NCBI RefSeq assembly: GCF_000332455.1
Contig: NZ_AOGY02000014.1
Coordinates: forward strand, 186,001 to 250,000
Length of the DNA: 64,000 nucleotides
Source of the DNA: Leptospira vanthielii serovar Holland str. Waz Holland = ATCC 700522
Lineage (GTDB): Bacteria; Spirochaetota; Leptospiria; Leptospirales; Leptospiraceae
Direction of reading: 5' to 3'
Shown here in pieces: positions 20,201-30,329 of this stretch. Under the pieces are notes generated by a model. It did not search any database. It had not been told where the DNA came from and saw only the letters and a program-made list of their open reading frames with translations. Position numbers and translations under genes: made by a program. Position 1 is the first letter of the stretch. Each line of letters opens with the position of its first letter.

Positions 20201-21175
20201 ATGGAAGTAACCGAACAAATATCCACCTTACACGCATATAGTGGGAAGCCTTTTTTTGAAACTGTAGGAAAATCAATTTCTGCAAGATCTCTGAAGGTTT
20301 TCCAAATCAATGTGGGTAGGTGGTGTAACCAAGCCTGTCGGCATTGTCATGTGGATGCATCTCCGATTAGAACTGAGATGATGGATCAGGCCACTGTGGA
20401 TCTTTGTTTGGACTTGATTTCTAAAATCCCGCAAGTGGAAACAGTAGACATTACTGGAGGTGCTCCCGAAGGAAACCCACACTTTCGATATCTCGTAGAA
20501 AGGTCACGAAAGTTAGGTAAACGTGTCATCGATCGTTGTAACCTTACCATTTTGGAAGAACCGGGATATGAATGGTTGTACGAATTTTTAGCAGGCAACC
20601 AAGTAGAAATTGTTTCGTCACTTCCTTCTGTTTTGGAAAACACTACAGACAACCAAAGAGGAAAAGGTGTCTTTCAAAAATCAATCACCGCCTTAAAGAA
20701 GTTAAATGATCTTGGTTATGGGAGAACCCTCCCCATTCATTTGGTGTACAACCCCAATGGACTTTTTTTAAGCTCAGGTCAATCGCAGTTAGAAAGAGAG
20801 TATAAAGAATCTCTTTCTAAAAAGTTTGGAATTATATTCAACCAACTGTTTTGTATCAACAACCTTCCCATCAATCGATTTTTGGGATCTTTAGTGAGAG
20901 CTGGTAAATTTGAAATGTATATGGATACTCTTGTCAATGCTTACAATCCAACAACAGTGAATGGTCTTATGTGTGTAGATCAAATTTCTGTAGCTTATGA
21001 TGGGACAGTATATGATTGTGATTTTAACCAAATGTTGGATTTAAAATCGAGAGAAGTGAAACACTTAAAAGATTTCGATTTGCAATCTTTCCTAAGCCGC
21101 GATATCGTAGTAGCAAATCATTGTTACGGGTGTACTGCAGGTGCGGGATCCAGTTGTGGTGGGGAGATTGTTTAG
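20201..21175 (+). CDS. arsS: arsenosugar biosynthesis radical SAM protein ArsS
   Basis: Radical SAM enzyme of 324 residues. The cluster motif CNQACRHC with HVDASPIRTEMM sits near residues 42-62, and VDITGGAPEGNPHFRYL is the SAM-binding GGE-type motif. The C-terminus HCYGCTAGAGSSCGG is the ArsS signature; in some relatives a selenocysteine occupies one of these positions, but the codons here are Cys. ArsS is thought to attach the 5'-deoxyadenosyl group to dimethylarsenite on the way to oxo-arsenosugars. The methyltransferase ArsM, normally needed first, is not in the window. map begins immediately after the stop. Confidence 0.9.
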   Translation: MEVTEQISTLHAYSGKPFFETVGKSISARSLKVFQINVGRWCNQACRHCHVDASPIRTEMMDQATVDLCLDLISKIPQVETVDITGGAPEGNPHFRYLVERSRKLGKRVIDRCNLTILEEPGYEWLYEFLAGNQVEIVSSLPSVLENTTDNQRGKGVFQKSITALKKLNDLGYGRTLPIHLVYNPNGLFLSSGQSQLEREYKESLSKKFGIIFNQLFCINNLPINRFLGSLVRAGKFEMYMDTLVNAYNPTTVNGLMCVDQISVAYDGTVYDCDFNQMLDLKSREVKHLKDFDLQSFLSRDIVVANHCYGCTAGAGSSCGGEIV

Positions 21176-21931
21176 ATGTCGATTCAAAATGAAAAAGACT
21201 TACAAGGGATTTTAAAAGCAGGAAAATTCGTAGCTAAGGTGCGTGAGTTATTAAAACTCCTAGCGAAACCTGGAGTTTCTACTTGGGAATTGGATACTGT
21301 CGCCAAACAAGAGTTCGAAAAAGCTGGGGCATTTTCTGCTCCCAAATTTGATTATAAATTCCCTGGTTATACTTGTATCAGTACCAATTTTGAGATCGCC
21401 CATGGAATCCCCAAAAAAGAAACCATTTTAAAAAATGGTGATTTAGTGAATATAGACGTATCTGCAAAATTAGACGGCTACTATGCCGATACAGGAATTT
21501 CTTTTGTGGTCGGTGAGTCAAGCGATACACTCCAAAAACTTTGTGCAACGGCAATTGAAGGAACGATGCGTGCCACAGAACAAGCGTTCACTGGCAATTA
21601 TTTACGTCATCTTGGAAGAGAAATTCATTCTGCTGCTGTAGAAAATGGATTTACTGTGATCAAAAATTTAGCGGGGCATGGAACGGGAAAAAAACTTCAT
21701 GAAGAACCGCAAGTTTTGGTTTATGAAGAAAAACGAGACCAAAGGAAATTGGGTAATGGCCTGGTCCTTGCGATTGAGTCTTTTATTTCTACCGGAAGCC
21801 AAACCGCTTATGAAGAAGAAGATGGTTGGACTCTTGTGGCTAGTAACCGCCGTGGGGAACTTAGTTATGTGGCACAGTGTGAACATACTGTAATCGTACA
21901 AAACGGAAAACCCATCATCGCTACTTTGTAA
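21176..21931 (+). CDS. map: methionine aminopeptidase, type I
   Basis: Cytoplasmic metalloprotease of 251 residues that removes N-terminal Met. Ligand motifs are visible: HGIPKKETILKNGDLVNID with Asp, DGYYADTGISF, GHGTGKKLHEEP with His, IES with Glu and the late CEHTVIV with Glu. Length is that of compact type I enzymes without an N-terminal zinc finger. The ATG follows the arsS stop with no gap, so the two are probably translated from one message; nothing suggests a functional link. Confidence 0.95.
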   Translation: MSIQNEKDLQGILKAGKFVAKVRELLKLLAKPGVSTWELDTVAKQEFEKAGAFSAPKFDYKFPGYTCISTNFEIAHGIPKKETILKNGDLVNIDVSAKLDGYYADTGISFVVGESSDTLQKLCATAIEGTMRATEQAFTGNYLRHLGREIHSAAVENGFTVIKNLAGHGTGKKLHEEPQVLVYEEKRDQRKLGNGLVLAIESFISTGSQTAYEEEDGWTLVASNRRGELSYVAQCEHTVIVQNGKPIIATL

Positions 21932-21978
21932 ATCAAACGATAAACGGATAATAAATCTGTAAAGTTTAACAATTTCAT

Positions 21979-22806
21979 TTGGATTTTAATCCTTTGAAAC
22001 AAACCAACTCATCCGATTTTTTAGAAATCATTGAATCAGGTGCCTCGCAAGCCCAGATGCGAGGAGTATTGGTTCTTTGGCCAAGTACCGGTGGGAATGC
22101 CAGATCATTTCGGATCCGTGATAGCGAGTTGGAAACTTTGGGCCTACGCCTAATTCGGTTCAATCCTCCTTCTCATGGAAACTCTGAAGGAATCTATGAT
22201 CCGAATTCTGCCATACAATTGTTAGATGGCTATTTAAAGGAAAGAGGTTATCTAAACAAAGACTTGTATGGAATTGGTCATAGTGGGGGAGGAGCAGCTC
22301 TTATGATGTATGCAAACCAAATTCCCTTTCGCCATCTGTTTTTACTTTCCCCCATTTTAGATAGTGTTCTTAGCTTACGGTTTTTGTATGAATCAAATTC
22401 GATTGAGGAGTTTAGTCGGTTACTTTTGTTGCCCGGTGTTTCTGAAATGGTTACGCCCAACAAACAGATATTAGAGACACTTTCGACTCCCCAGTGGTTA
22501 GAAGATGGAAAGATCCAACATTTAACTGTATCGATCAAAAACAGTCGAATCCAAGTGTTAGACTTATCTCTTTTTTTAAAGAATTTATTCCTACCGGGAT
22601 TTGTTGTGGATGGTTCCCTCATCCAAAAGCAAACCAAATATACAATCTTTCTTCCCAAAGAGGATCGGTGGTTTCCCAAAGATTATACAGAAAACTTCGC
22701 CAAACAGAATGGTTTAGATTGTATGGAAATACCAGACGCTCCCGATCATTTTTTTTCTTCCTCGTGGCTTACGGTTTGGAAACAAATCAAAACAATTGGC
22801 TTATAA
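21979..22806 (+). CDS. alpha/beta-hydrolase-like protein
   Basis: About 275 residues. The nucleophile elbow GIGHSGGGAALMMY is near residue 97, and PDAPDHFFSS close to the C-terminus provides a plausible catalytic His. VLVLWPSTGGNARSF near residue 30 fits the strand-turn before the oxyanion hole. No signal peptide. The start at TTG 21979 has no clear ribosome binding site; TTG 21994 is an alternative. Substrate unknown. Confidence 0.65.
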   Translation: MDFNPLKQTNSSDFLEIIESGASQAQMRGVLVLWPSTGGNARSFRIRDSELETLGLRLIRFNPPSHGNSEGIYDPNSAIQLLDGYLKERGYLNKDLYGIGHSGGGAALMMYANQIPFRHLFLLSPILDSVLSLRFLYESNSIEEFSRLLLLPGVSEMVTPNKQILETLSTPQWLEDGKIQHLTVSIKNSRIQVLDLSLFLKNLFLPGFVVDGSLIQKQTKYTIFLPKEDRWFPKDYTENFAKQNGLDCMEIPDAPDHFFSSSWLTVWKQIKTIGL

Positions 22807-22929
22807 ATCGAAGTTTTCTAAGGAAATCAGGAAATCCATTTTATTACTTTACAAATGAACTAGAGTCATTTAGAATCTCCACCTGTATCTGATTCAATAT
22901 AGTTTGGTTCTGGTACAAAAGGAGGATTT

Positions 22930-23334
22930 GTGGAAACGATTTATTTTACACTCATTGGATTTGCACTATGGACATTGGGACTTGGTGTATCTTTAACAAC
23001 GTACCGAAGCATTTTGGTATTACTCGGCAAAAAGAAATCAAATGAGTTCCCTGCAGGGATCCAACATGGATCCGACTTCAACTGGCGACTGAACCGCGCA
23101 CATTTCAATAGTTTGGAAAATCTTCCCATCTTTTTGGCAGTGGTTTATTTAACTTCGAGTTTTGGGATGATTGATAGTTTTGTAAACCAAGCAGGCTTTG
23201 TGATTTTGGGAGCAAGGGTTTTACAATCCCTCACTCATTTAACTTCCACAAGTGTTTTAGCAGTGAATGTTCGATTTACGTTTTATATGGTACAAGTTGT
23301 AACATATATCATACTTTTGGTTCGTCTGTTCTAA
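22930..23334 (+). CDS. MAPEG-family membrane protein
   Basis: Integral membrane protein of 134 residues with four hydrophobic segments. Asn and Arg in [21 protein letters not shown] match the MAPEG motif (RAxxNxxE), which binds glutathione in eukaryotic relatives. The GTG start at 22930 follows GGAGG. The function of bacterial members is mostly unknown. It is convergent with gpsA; the TAA and TAG stops share four bases (23331-23334). Confidence 0.8.
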   Translation: METIYFTLIGFALWTLGLGVSLTTYRSILVLLGKKKSNEFPAGIQHGSDFNWRLNRAHFNSLENLPIFLAVVYLTSSFGMIDSFVNQAGFVILGARVLQSLTHLTSTSVLAVNVRFTFYMVQVVTYIILLVRLF

Positions 23335-24332
23335 ACACCTTCACGTTTTAAATCTCGGCTCATGAGAGCCTTGACAACTTCTTTCGGATCTTTGTCTTCG
23401 TATAACATCCGATACACTTCCTGGGTGATGGCCATTTCCACACCCAGTTTGTCAGAAAGATTTTTTGCAGAGAGAGTGGTTTTGACACCTTCTGCAACTT
23501 CATTCATGGAAGCTAAAATTTCTTTTAGTTTTTCTCCCTGACCCAGACGAAAACCAACTGTCCTGTTTCTTGATCCTTCTCCGCAACATGTGAGTACCAA
23601 ATCTCCCATTCCCGAAGGCCCAAGGAAAGTCATAGGATCTGCACCCATCTTGATTCCCATTCTTGTGATCTCGTTTAACCCGCGTGTGATGAGAGCAGCC
23701 CTCGTATTTTGACCAAACCCGAGTCCGTCTGCAACACCTGCGGCAATTGCGATGACATTCTTCAAGGCTCCGCCGACTTCTACACCGACCACATCGGGAG
23801 TCCAATACGTACGAAAGTAGGTAAAACTAAAAATCTCTTGCACCCGTTTGGCTGTAGCTTCATTTTTCGAAGCGATAGACACAATCGTCGGAACCCGTTT
23901 GACCATTTCTTTGGCAAAACTGGGACCGGAAAGATAAGAAAGTTGTGAATGGAATTGTCCAGGAAGTTCTGACTCAAAAATTTCGGAGATAAGTCTTAGG
24001 CTTTCGTTTTCGATTCCTTTTGAGGCGGAAACAATAGGAACTTTGGGTGGGATATGGTCTTTGATTTCTTTCAAAATTCCCGAAAGCGCATGGCTTGGAG
24101 GTGCCGAAACAATCATGTCCTTATCTTTGACAACATGGATGAGGTTGGTATCCGCTTTTAGTTTCTCCGGGAGCACCAAATCCGGCATATGTTTGGTATT
24201 TATATGTTTTTCATTTATGGATCTTGCTTGATCCTCGCTCCTGGTCCAAAGGATAACGTCATATCCCTTGTCCGCTAATATACTACCTAGTGCAGTGCCA
24301 AAACTTCCAGCGCCAATGATACCAATCTTCAT
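23331..24332 (-). CDS. gpsA: glycerol-3-phosphate dehydrogenase [NAD(P)+]
   Basis: Cytoplasmic enzyme, 333 residues, reducing dihydroxyacetone phosphate to sn-glycerol 3-phosphate for phospholipid synthesis. The Rossmann motif [13 protein letters not shown] is at the N-terminus, SASKGIE follows in the middle, and the catalytic Lys lies in [26 protein letters not shown] and EVAEGVKT near the C-terminus are also typical. Start ATG at 24330-24332. Confidence 0.96.
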   Translation of the reverse strand: MKIGIIGAGSFGTALGSILADKGYDVILWTRSEDQARSINEKHINTKHMPDLVLPEKLKADTNLIHVVKDKDMIVSAPPSHALSGILKEIKDHIPPKVPIVSASKGIENESLRLISEIFESELPGQFHSQLSYLSGPSFAKEMVKRVPTIVSIASKNEATAKRVQEIFSFTYFRTYWTPDVVGVEVGGALKNVIAIAAGVADGLGFGQNTRAALITRGLNEITRMGIKMGADPMTFLGPSGMGDLVLTCCGEGSRNRTVGFRLGQGEKLKEILASMNEVAEGVKTTLSAKNLSDKLGVEMAITQEVYRMLYEDKDPKEVVKALMSRDLKREGV

Positions 24333-24388
24333 GAGTTCTGTATTCTAAATCTGCTTTCCAAAAAGGCAATAGAAAATAAAATTAAAAT

Positions 24389-25069
24389 ATGCTTTTAACG
24401 GATCTTCTCCGTTTCAATCCACTGAATCTCTTTTTGCCACCAAAAGTGGTCCCAAAGAGTAATTATAAAGTCACCTTACTACTAGGTAGCTTACGAAAGG
24501 TCATATCGACTGAAATCATTGCAGAAGATCCCGACTTAGAGAGTTTGGAAGTCACTTCTGCCAAGGGTGAAGTCATTATGACAGGAGTTTACCGGATGGG
24601 TTGGCTCTGGATCGCTCGATTTTTGAAAGTGGAATCCATAAGGTATCGAGTTCGTCTGAAACCCGTATCCGTCAAAGACAACAAAGCTCGTTTAAAAATT
24701 GTAGGTTACCGAGTTTGGGATACAAAACCAAGACGTTTTGACTTTGTTAGGTGGTTTGGAAAAGTAGACCCCTTTCACAAAAAAAAAGTTTTTGAATCCA
24801 TTCTTTATGCGGCACCTCACCTTCTATCTCTCACTGGTTTGCAGTGGGAAATTCTATTTGATCTAAATTACTTTTTAAATTTAGTTCCTTCCATTGCTGG
24901 AAAAATTGAAATCCAATACATCATTGGAGATAATAACGAACTTTATATTTTTGTAAGATCTTCCACGATCCTAAAACCCCTTGTGGATTTTTTTGGACCT
25001 GAATATTTAAAGATAGATTATATTGAAGAAGATCGTGATATACAGATGTTACTTTGGGAAAATGAATAA
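24389..25069 (+). CDS. hypothetical protein, first gene of a recG operon
   Basis: A 226-residue protein without signal peptide or clear membrane helix, rich in basic and aromatic residues (RMGWLWIARFLKVESIRYRV). I do not recognise it. It starts with ATG 24389 and ends exactly where the metallophosphoesterase gene starts, so the four genes to recG probably form one unit. Confidence 0.65.
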   Translation: MLLTDLLRFNPLNLFLPPKVVPKSNYKVTLLLGSLRKVISTEIIAEDPDLESLEVTSAKGEVIMTGVYRMGWLWIARFLKVESIRYRVRLKPVSVKDNKARLKIVGYRVWDTKPRRFDFVRWFGKVDPFHKKKVFESILYAAPHLLSLTGLQWEILFDLNYFLNLVPSIAGKIEIQYIIGDNNELYIFVRSSTILKPLVDFFGPEYLKIDYIEEDRDIQMLLWENE

Positions 25070-26074
25070 ATGAAAATCATTTATCTTACGGATATCCATG
25101 ATGGACTTCATGGCTTAAAACGAATTCTGCAAACCACAGAAGCAGATTTGTATTTGTTTTCCGGAGATATTATCTATAAGGCATTTTTTTCTTTTGATCG
25201 TATTATTGATTTTTGTGGAGTCCAGGAAGAGTTATACTATTTGTTAACGGAAAGAAAGGATGATTCCACGCCTTTTGATTTTACAACACATGCAATTCGT
25301 TTTCCAGAAAAGTATTCCACAGCCATTGTAGAAAAATCTCAAAAGTATAGAGATTTGTACAAACTCGCAGCCAAAACGATGAAAGAAAAATATGAAATCA
25401 TCGAAAAACTAATTCTTAAATATGCAAAGTCGCCTGTGTATTGTTTGCCGGGAAATTATGATTTGGATTTACAATATACAGAACTCTACCAACGCGAAGT
25501 ACATAGGAAAAGTTTTGAATTTGGGAATCTTAAGGTTTCTGGATACGGCGGTGCTCCCATTTGGACCTCAGGGATTCCAGAAAAACTCACCGTAGTTTTT
25601 CATGAATACACAAAAAACGGGAAAAATTATAGCGAACCAGAAGGTTTTTTTCGCGAAGAACTTCCAGATATCTGTTGGATCCATAATCCGGCTTATGGGT
25701 ACTTTGATACCATTCCCGGTGTTGGAAAATGTGGAAGTCAAGGGATTCGAAGGTATTTAGATGATGAATCACCATCACTCGTTGTCTCGGGGCATGTACA
25801 TGAAGACCAAGGGATCAAAAAAACAAAAAATACTGTCTTTATCAACCCATCTAACTTTGGTGCTGTGGATTCTTTACATGGATTCCAAGAAGGAGGTTAT
25901 TTTGCGGAAATTTTTATGGAAGGAAAAAACGTAGTCCAGTCCAACCTTTGTCAACTCCGTGGAGAGGACTGGCATACACTCATTGAAGTGGATTGTACAG
26001 AAAAATATCCGAAATTAATATCACAAAATCCCATCTCCACAGTGAGTTCCGAAGACTATATCCGGGGCAATTGA
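25070..26074 (+). CDS. calcineurin-like metallophosphoesterase
   Basis: Protein of 334 residues with the five metallophosphoesterase blocks in order: YLTDIHDG (Asp, His), LFSGDI (Asp), CLPGNYDLD (Asn in place of the usual GNHD, with Tyr at the His position), a middle His region and VSGHVHEDQG. The GNYD variant is a change in a residue that normally helps catalysis. The first gene position and no gap to the neighbours suggest tight cotranscription. Substrate unknown: nucleic acid or phosphodiester are both possible. Confidence 0.85.
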   Translation: MKIIYLTDIHDGLHGLKRILQTTEADLYLFSGDIIYKAFFSFDRIIDFCGVQEELYYLLTERKDDSTPFDFTTHAIRFPEKYSTAIVEKSQKYRDLYKLAAKTMKEKYEIIEKLILKYAKSPVYCLPGNYDLDLQYTELYQREVHRKSFEFGNLKVSGYGGAPIWTSGIPEKLTVVFHEYTKNGKNYSEPEGFFREELPDICWIHNPAYGYFDTIPGVGKCGSQGIRRYLDDESPSLVVSGHVHEDQGIKKTKNTVFINPSNFGAVDSLHGFQEGGYFAEIFMEGKNVVQSNLCQLRGEDWHTLIEVDCTEKYPKLISQNPISTVSSEDYIRGN

Positions 26075-26485
26075 ATGGTCACCTTTCTTACGATATGCGG
26101 TGTCCTCTTTACAGCCGCCTTTTTTTTATATGCCCTCTCTGCTGTTGACAACCAAAGTTTAGATAAAAAAGAAAAAGAACGCCTCGCAAAAGAAGGATCT
26201 TTACGCGTCGGGGATCCAAGAAAGGTCTATGGAAAACAAAAGGATCCGAATTTACCACAGATTCGCCTATGTCCTGTTTGTGGGACAGTCTTACGTAAGG
26301 ATGAATTTTTATATGCTGCGATTTCTACTTATACCAATAGTGAAGGGAAAAAACAGGCTCAGATTTATGGCTGTAAATACTGTTATTTGATTTTGGATTC
26401 TGAAAGAAAACCAACAGATTCTTCAGAAGTGCCGAATGTGAAAGATAATGGATTTGGACCACCCGCGCCCACGGATGAACTATGA
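26075..26485 (+). CDS. membrane-anchored zinc-ribbon-like protein
   Basis: A 136-residue protein with one N-terminal transmembrane helix (about residues 3-22), a charged linker and two CxxC knuckles, CPVCGTVL and CKYCYL, about 40 residues apart, a probable zinc ribbon. Family not recognised. It starts directly after the phosphoesterase stop and overlaps recG by four bases. Confidence 0.65.
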   Translation: MVTFLTICGVLFTAAFFLYALSAVDNQSLDKKEKERLAKEGSLRVGDPRKVYGKQKDPNLPQIRLCPVCGTVLRKDEFLYAAISTYTNSEGKKQAQIYGCKYCYLILDSERKPTDSSEVPNVKDNGFGPPAPTDEL

Positions 26486-28551
26486 AACAGGGACTAGACC
26501 TATCACAAAGTTTATCTACACTGAAAGGGATTGGACCGAAAAGAAAGTCTGTCCTTTTAGAACATGGGGTCTCAACTTACTTCGAACTACTTACTTATTT
26601 TCCCAGGCGTTACTTAGATCGTAATTTTACAAAAGACATTATCTTAAAACAAGGGGATGTTGTGACCCTTCTTGGAACCATTGCGGATAGTTATATCGTA
26701 CATGGAAAAAAAAGTCGGTTACTTGTTGGGTTTCGGACCTTAAACAACGAACGGATCAATTTGGTTTTTTTCCGTGGAGTGAACTTTTTTCATAAGATTT
26801 TTACAATTGATAAGAAGGTTGTGGTCTCTGGCAAATTAGAATATTATAAAGGTTACCAGATCCTCCACCCAGAGTATGAATTTTTATCCGACAAAGAGGA
26901 TCCAGAAGATTCCATCCATGCGGGTCGTATCATTCCATTGTATCCATCCACTGAAGCACTCAAAGAAGAGGGGCTTGATTCCAAAGGGTTACGAAAACTC
27001 ATCCACCAAGTTTTGGAAGGTGGAAAAATTGCAGAAAACCTTCCCAAGAATTTAGTCAAAAAACGGACGTTACTTGGTCGTGACGAAGCCTTTCATGAAA
27101 TCCATTTTCCGGAAACCATGGAAGCCGTACAAATTGCACGGAAACGATTTGCTTATGAAGAGTTTTTTTATTTCCAAAGACTTTTATTATACAAACAAAG
27201 GGAAAGACAAAAAGTAAAACGTATGCTTTGGCCACTTCCCAAATCCGCTTCCCATGAGAACTTGGAAAAGAACCTTCCCTTCGAATTAACAGAAGACCAA
27301 AAAGTAGCTGTCTCTACCATTCTCTCGCAAACAAATTCTGATTCGCCCGCAGCCTTTTTACTCCAAGGGGATGTGGGTTCGGGAAAAACCATCACAGCCC
27401 TTCTCATCGCACTCCATTATATTGATAACCACATCCAAGTGGTGTTTTTAGCACCGACGGAAATTCTAGCACGCCAACACTACCAAACTATCTATAAATT
27501 TATGGGAAATATGCCCTTTCTTGGGATCGAACTACTCTTAGGCGGAGAGAATAAAAAAACTCGATTAGAGAAACTGACAAGGATCAAAATGGGAGAATCC
27601 AACATCATCATTGGAACACATTCCCTATTACAAGAAGATGTGGTTTTTTCCGACTTGGGGCTTGTTGTGATTGATGAACAACATAAGTTTGGTGTGGACC
27701 AAAGAGAAACTATTCGTTCGAAAGGAAAAAACCCTGATATTCTTGCAATGACGGCCACACCGATCCCACGTACACTTTGCCTTACTTTGTACGGAGATTT
27801 AACTCTTGTTAATATCAAAACAAAACCGAAAGGCCGTAAACCCATCGATACAAGATGGTATAAAGAAGACCGAAGGGCTGGTGTTTATAATTCCATTCGT
27901 AAGTATGTGGGATCAGGTAGGCAGTGTTATATTGTATATCCGTTAGTAGAAGAATCGGAAAAAGTCGATTTGGAATCTTGTACAGTCGCTTATGAAAACC
28001 TAAGAACCAATGTTTTTCCTGAATTAAAAATTGGATTGTTACATGGTAAAATGAAAAGTCTAGAAAAAGAATCTGTGATGGAAAAATTCAAATCAGGAGA
28101 AATTCAAATCCTTGTCACAACCACTGTGGTGGAAGTGGGTGTGGATGTTCCCAATGCTACCATTTTAGTTGTGGAACATGCGGATCGGTTTGGAATTTCC
28201 CAATTACACCAGTTACGTGGTCGAGTCGGAAGAAGTGATATCGAAAGTTTTTGCATCTTAATGACGGGTGATTTTATTAGTGATGAAGGGCGAGACCGTT
28301 TGGAGGCTCTTGTTGCATCCAACGATGGATATTATTTGGCTGAAAAAGATTTGGCGATTCGAGGCCCAGGGGAACTTCTTGGGGTCAAACAAAGTGGACT
28401 TCCTGAATTCAAAATTGCCGATTTGGTTTCGGATAGGAACTTACTTGATGAAGCCAAAGAAGATGCTTCCTCCTTTCCTTTGGATGATCCCACGGAAGTT
28501 GCTGAATTGAGTACAAGATTCAGCGAAGGCAAATTTTTATTTGCGAATTAA
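26482..28551 (+). CDS. recG: ATP-dependent DNA helicase RecG
   Basis: Branch-migration helicase for stalled forks and Holliday junctions, 689 residues, normal length. The N-terminal HhH-type LKGIGPKRKSVLLEHGV leads into the OB wedge domain (about 50-150). Helicase motifs follow: Walker A LLQGDVGSGKT, FLAPTEILARQH, the DEQH box in VVIDEQHKFG, AMTATPIPRTL, VGVDVPNATI and QLHQLRGRVGRS. The ATG at 26482 overlaps the zinc-ribbon gene stop by four bases. Confidence 0.97.
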   Translation: MKQGLDLSQSLSTLKGIGPKRKSVLLEHGVSTYFELLTYFPRRYLDRNFTKDIILKQGDVVTLLGTIADSYIVHGKKSRLLVGFRTLNNERINLVFFRGVNFFHKIFTIDKKVVVSGKLEYYKGYQILHPEYEFLSDKEDPEDSIHAGRIIPLYPSTEALKEEGLDSKGLRKLIHQVLEGGKIAENLPKNLVKKRTLLGRDEAFHEIHFPETMEAVQIARKRFAYEEFFYFQRLLLYKQRERQKVKRMLWPLPKSASHENLEKNLPFELTEDQKVAVSTILSQTNSDSPAAFLLQGDVGSGKTITALLIALHYIDNHIQVVFLAPTEILARQHYQTIYKFMGNMPFLGIELLLGGENKKTRLEKLTRIKMGESNIIIGTHSLLQEDVVFSDLGLVVIDEQHKFGVDQRETIRSKGKNPDILAMTATPIPRTLCLTLYGDLTLVNIKTKPKGRKPIDTRWYKEDRRAGVYNSIRKYVGSGRQCYIVYPLVEESEKVDLESCTVAYENLRTNVFPELKIGLLHGKMKSLEKESVMEKFKSGEIQILVTTTVVEVGVDVPNATILVVEHADRFGISQLHQLRGRVGRSDIESFCILMTGDFISDEGRDRLEALVASNDGYYLAEKDLAIRGPGELLGVKQSGLPEFKIADLVSDRNLLDEAKEDASSFPLDDPTEVAELSTRFSEGKFLFAN

Positions 28552-28565
28552 TCCTTAAATTTTTA

Positions 28566-29366
28566 ATGAACCTATCTATGTTACGCAGTCCATACATAAC
28601 TCTGTTATTTGTTTCTTTATTTTTAGTTTGCGGTGAAAAACCGCTGAAAACATCTCAAACAGATTTGTATTTAGGCCTGGATAAAACATCTTATTTAACC
28701 GGAAAATTCAATTCTCCTGGTCCATTAGCACCTGTTATACTGGAGGAAACTGGAAAAGATCATTTTCTTAGACCCGATGTAAAAAAGGCTCTCCTCCAAA
28801 TGGTAAATGATTTTGAAGATTCAAAACCATCCACTTACAAACAACATATCTTTTTAGTTTCTTCCTTTCGCAACTTTAGCCACCAAAAAGGAATTTGGGA
28901 ATCCAAATACACGGGTAAAAAAGTTATGAGAGTACCCATCAAAGGGAAATCACCCGAAGAAATCACCAATTTGATTTTGGAATTTTCCAGTGCCCCAGGA
29001 ACTTCTCGTCACCATTGGGGAACCGATTTTGATATCAATGCCCTCGACAATGCGTATTTTGAAGAGAATGGAAAGGGGAAAATTCTTTACGATTGGTTAA
29101 AACAAAATGCAAACAAATACGGGTTTTGCCAACCTTATAGCCGTTTGTCGACAAGAAATAACAAAGGATACCAGGAAGAAAAGTGGCACTGGTCTTATGC
29201 ACCGATTTCGAACCAACTCACTAAAGAATGGGTCAAGGGATTTGGTTCAGGCGAGATTCAATTGGCTGGAAGTTTTTTAGGAGCTGAAGTTCTCGGAGAC
29301 CGGGCTTTGGATTTTGTTCGTTCCATAAACCCGGAATGTGAAAAGATTCAAAACCCTTCTTTATAG
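28566..29366 (+). CDS. M15-family D-alanyl-D-alanine carboxypeptidase-like lipoprotein
   Basis: Exported lipoprotein of 266 residues: signal MNLSMLRSPYITLLFVSLFL with a LVCG lipobox. The M15B (VanY-like) zinc site is complete: SRHHWGTDFDI gives His and Asp, and EKWHWSYAP gives the catalytic Glu and third His. Such enzymes trim peptidoglycan stem peptides. It is convergent with galE, with the two stop codons overlapping by six bases. Confidence 0.85.
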   Translation: MNLSMLRSPYITLLFVSLFLVCGEKPLKTSQTDLYLGLDKTSYLTGKFNSPGPLAPVILEETGKDHFLRPDVKKALLQMVNDFEDSKPSTYKQHIFLVSSFRNFSHQKGIWESKYTGKKVMRVPIKGKSPEEITNLILEFSSAPGTSRHHWGTDFDINALDNAYFEENGKGKILYDWLKQNANKYGFCQPYSRLSTRNNKGYQEEKWHWSYAPISNQLTKEWVKGFGSGEIQLAGSFLGAEVLGDRALDFVRSINPECEKIQNPSL

Positions 29367-30329
29367 GGTTTTATACAAATTCCACATACTAGACAGTAAG
29401 GTTTCTGCATCACTATAAATTGGTTTCCAATTTAAAAGTTCCCTTGCTTTTGCGGAAGAGGCAAGTAACTTCGCAGGATCTCCTGCTCGTCTAGGGCCTG
29501 TTTTGTGAGCAATGGTTTTTCCTACCACCTTTTCAGCTAGGTCCGCCATTTCTTTAACAGAATATCCCGACTCAGACCCTAAATTCACCGTCAAACTCTC
29601 GTTTTTCGACATAATGTAATTCAAAGCTAAGACATGAGCCTTTGCTAAATCCGAAACATGGATGTAGTCGCGGATACAAGTTCCATCTTCTGTTTCGTAA
29701 TCGGTTCCAAAGATTTCGTATCCGTCGCGAATACCCGAGGCAACTTCCATGATGATCGGCAGTAAATTAGCTGGAGTTTTTTCAATTCCTTTGATTCTTC
29801 CTTTGGGATCATAACCTGCGGCATTGAAGTAACGTAATCTTGCTGATTTTAAACCTTTTAATTTATCAAACCATTCGAGGTTTTCTTCAATACAAAGTTT
29901 TGTATATCCGTAATAGTTCTCTGGTTGTAAAGGATGGTTTTCATCGATTGGGAGATATTTGGGTGCTCCATAAACTGCTGCCGAGGAAGAAAAAACAATG
30001 TAATTACAGCCATATTGAATGAGTGCATTTAATAAAGTAAAGGTTCCATTTAAGTTATTCATTGTATACTTAAGTGGATCTGTCATGGATTCCCCAGCGG
30101 CCTTCCAAGCAGCAAAATGGAAAACGGCATCTATTTTTTTAGCAAATGCCTTTTTTAATATCTCTGGGTTTTGGATTTCCCCTTTGATAAATTCATTTCC
30201 AGGAAACAAATTGGCTTCGTTTCCTTTTTCCATATCATCTACAATGAGAATCTCATGGCCAAGTTCCATAAGCTCTAATACAATATGACTTCCAATATAA
30301 CCGGCTCCCCCGGTAACGAGAATTCTCAT
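29361..30329 (-). CDS. galE: UDP-glucose 4-epimerase
   Basis: Short-chain dehydrogenase-type epimerase interconverting UDP-Glc and UDP-Gal, 322 residues. N-terminal GGAGYIGSHIVLELM binds NAD; FHFAAWKAAGESM, VFSSSAAVYG and the YGYTKLCIEENLEW catalytic Tyr-Lys pair follow, and the late NLGSESGYSVKEM is typical. ATG overlaps the lpxA stop by four bases, so the two are cotranscribed. Products probably feed lipopolysaccharide sugars. Confidence 0.92.
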   Translation of the reverse strand: MRILVTGGAGYIGSHIVLELMELGHEILIVDDMEKGNEANLFPGNEFIKGEIQNPEILKKAFAKKIDAVFHFAAWKAAGESMTDPLKYTMNNLNGTFTLLNALIQYGCNYIVFSSSAAVYGAPKYLPIDENHPLQPENYYGYTKLCIEENLEWFDKLKGLKSARLRYFNAAGYDPKGRIKGIEKTPANLLPIIMEVASGIRDGYEIFGTDYETEDGTCIRDYIHVSDLAKAHVLALNYIMSKNESLTVNLGSESGYSVKEMADLAEKVVGKTIAHKTGPRRAGDPAKLLASSAKARELLNWKPIYSDAETLLSSMWNLYKTL

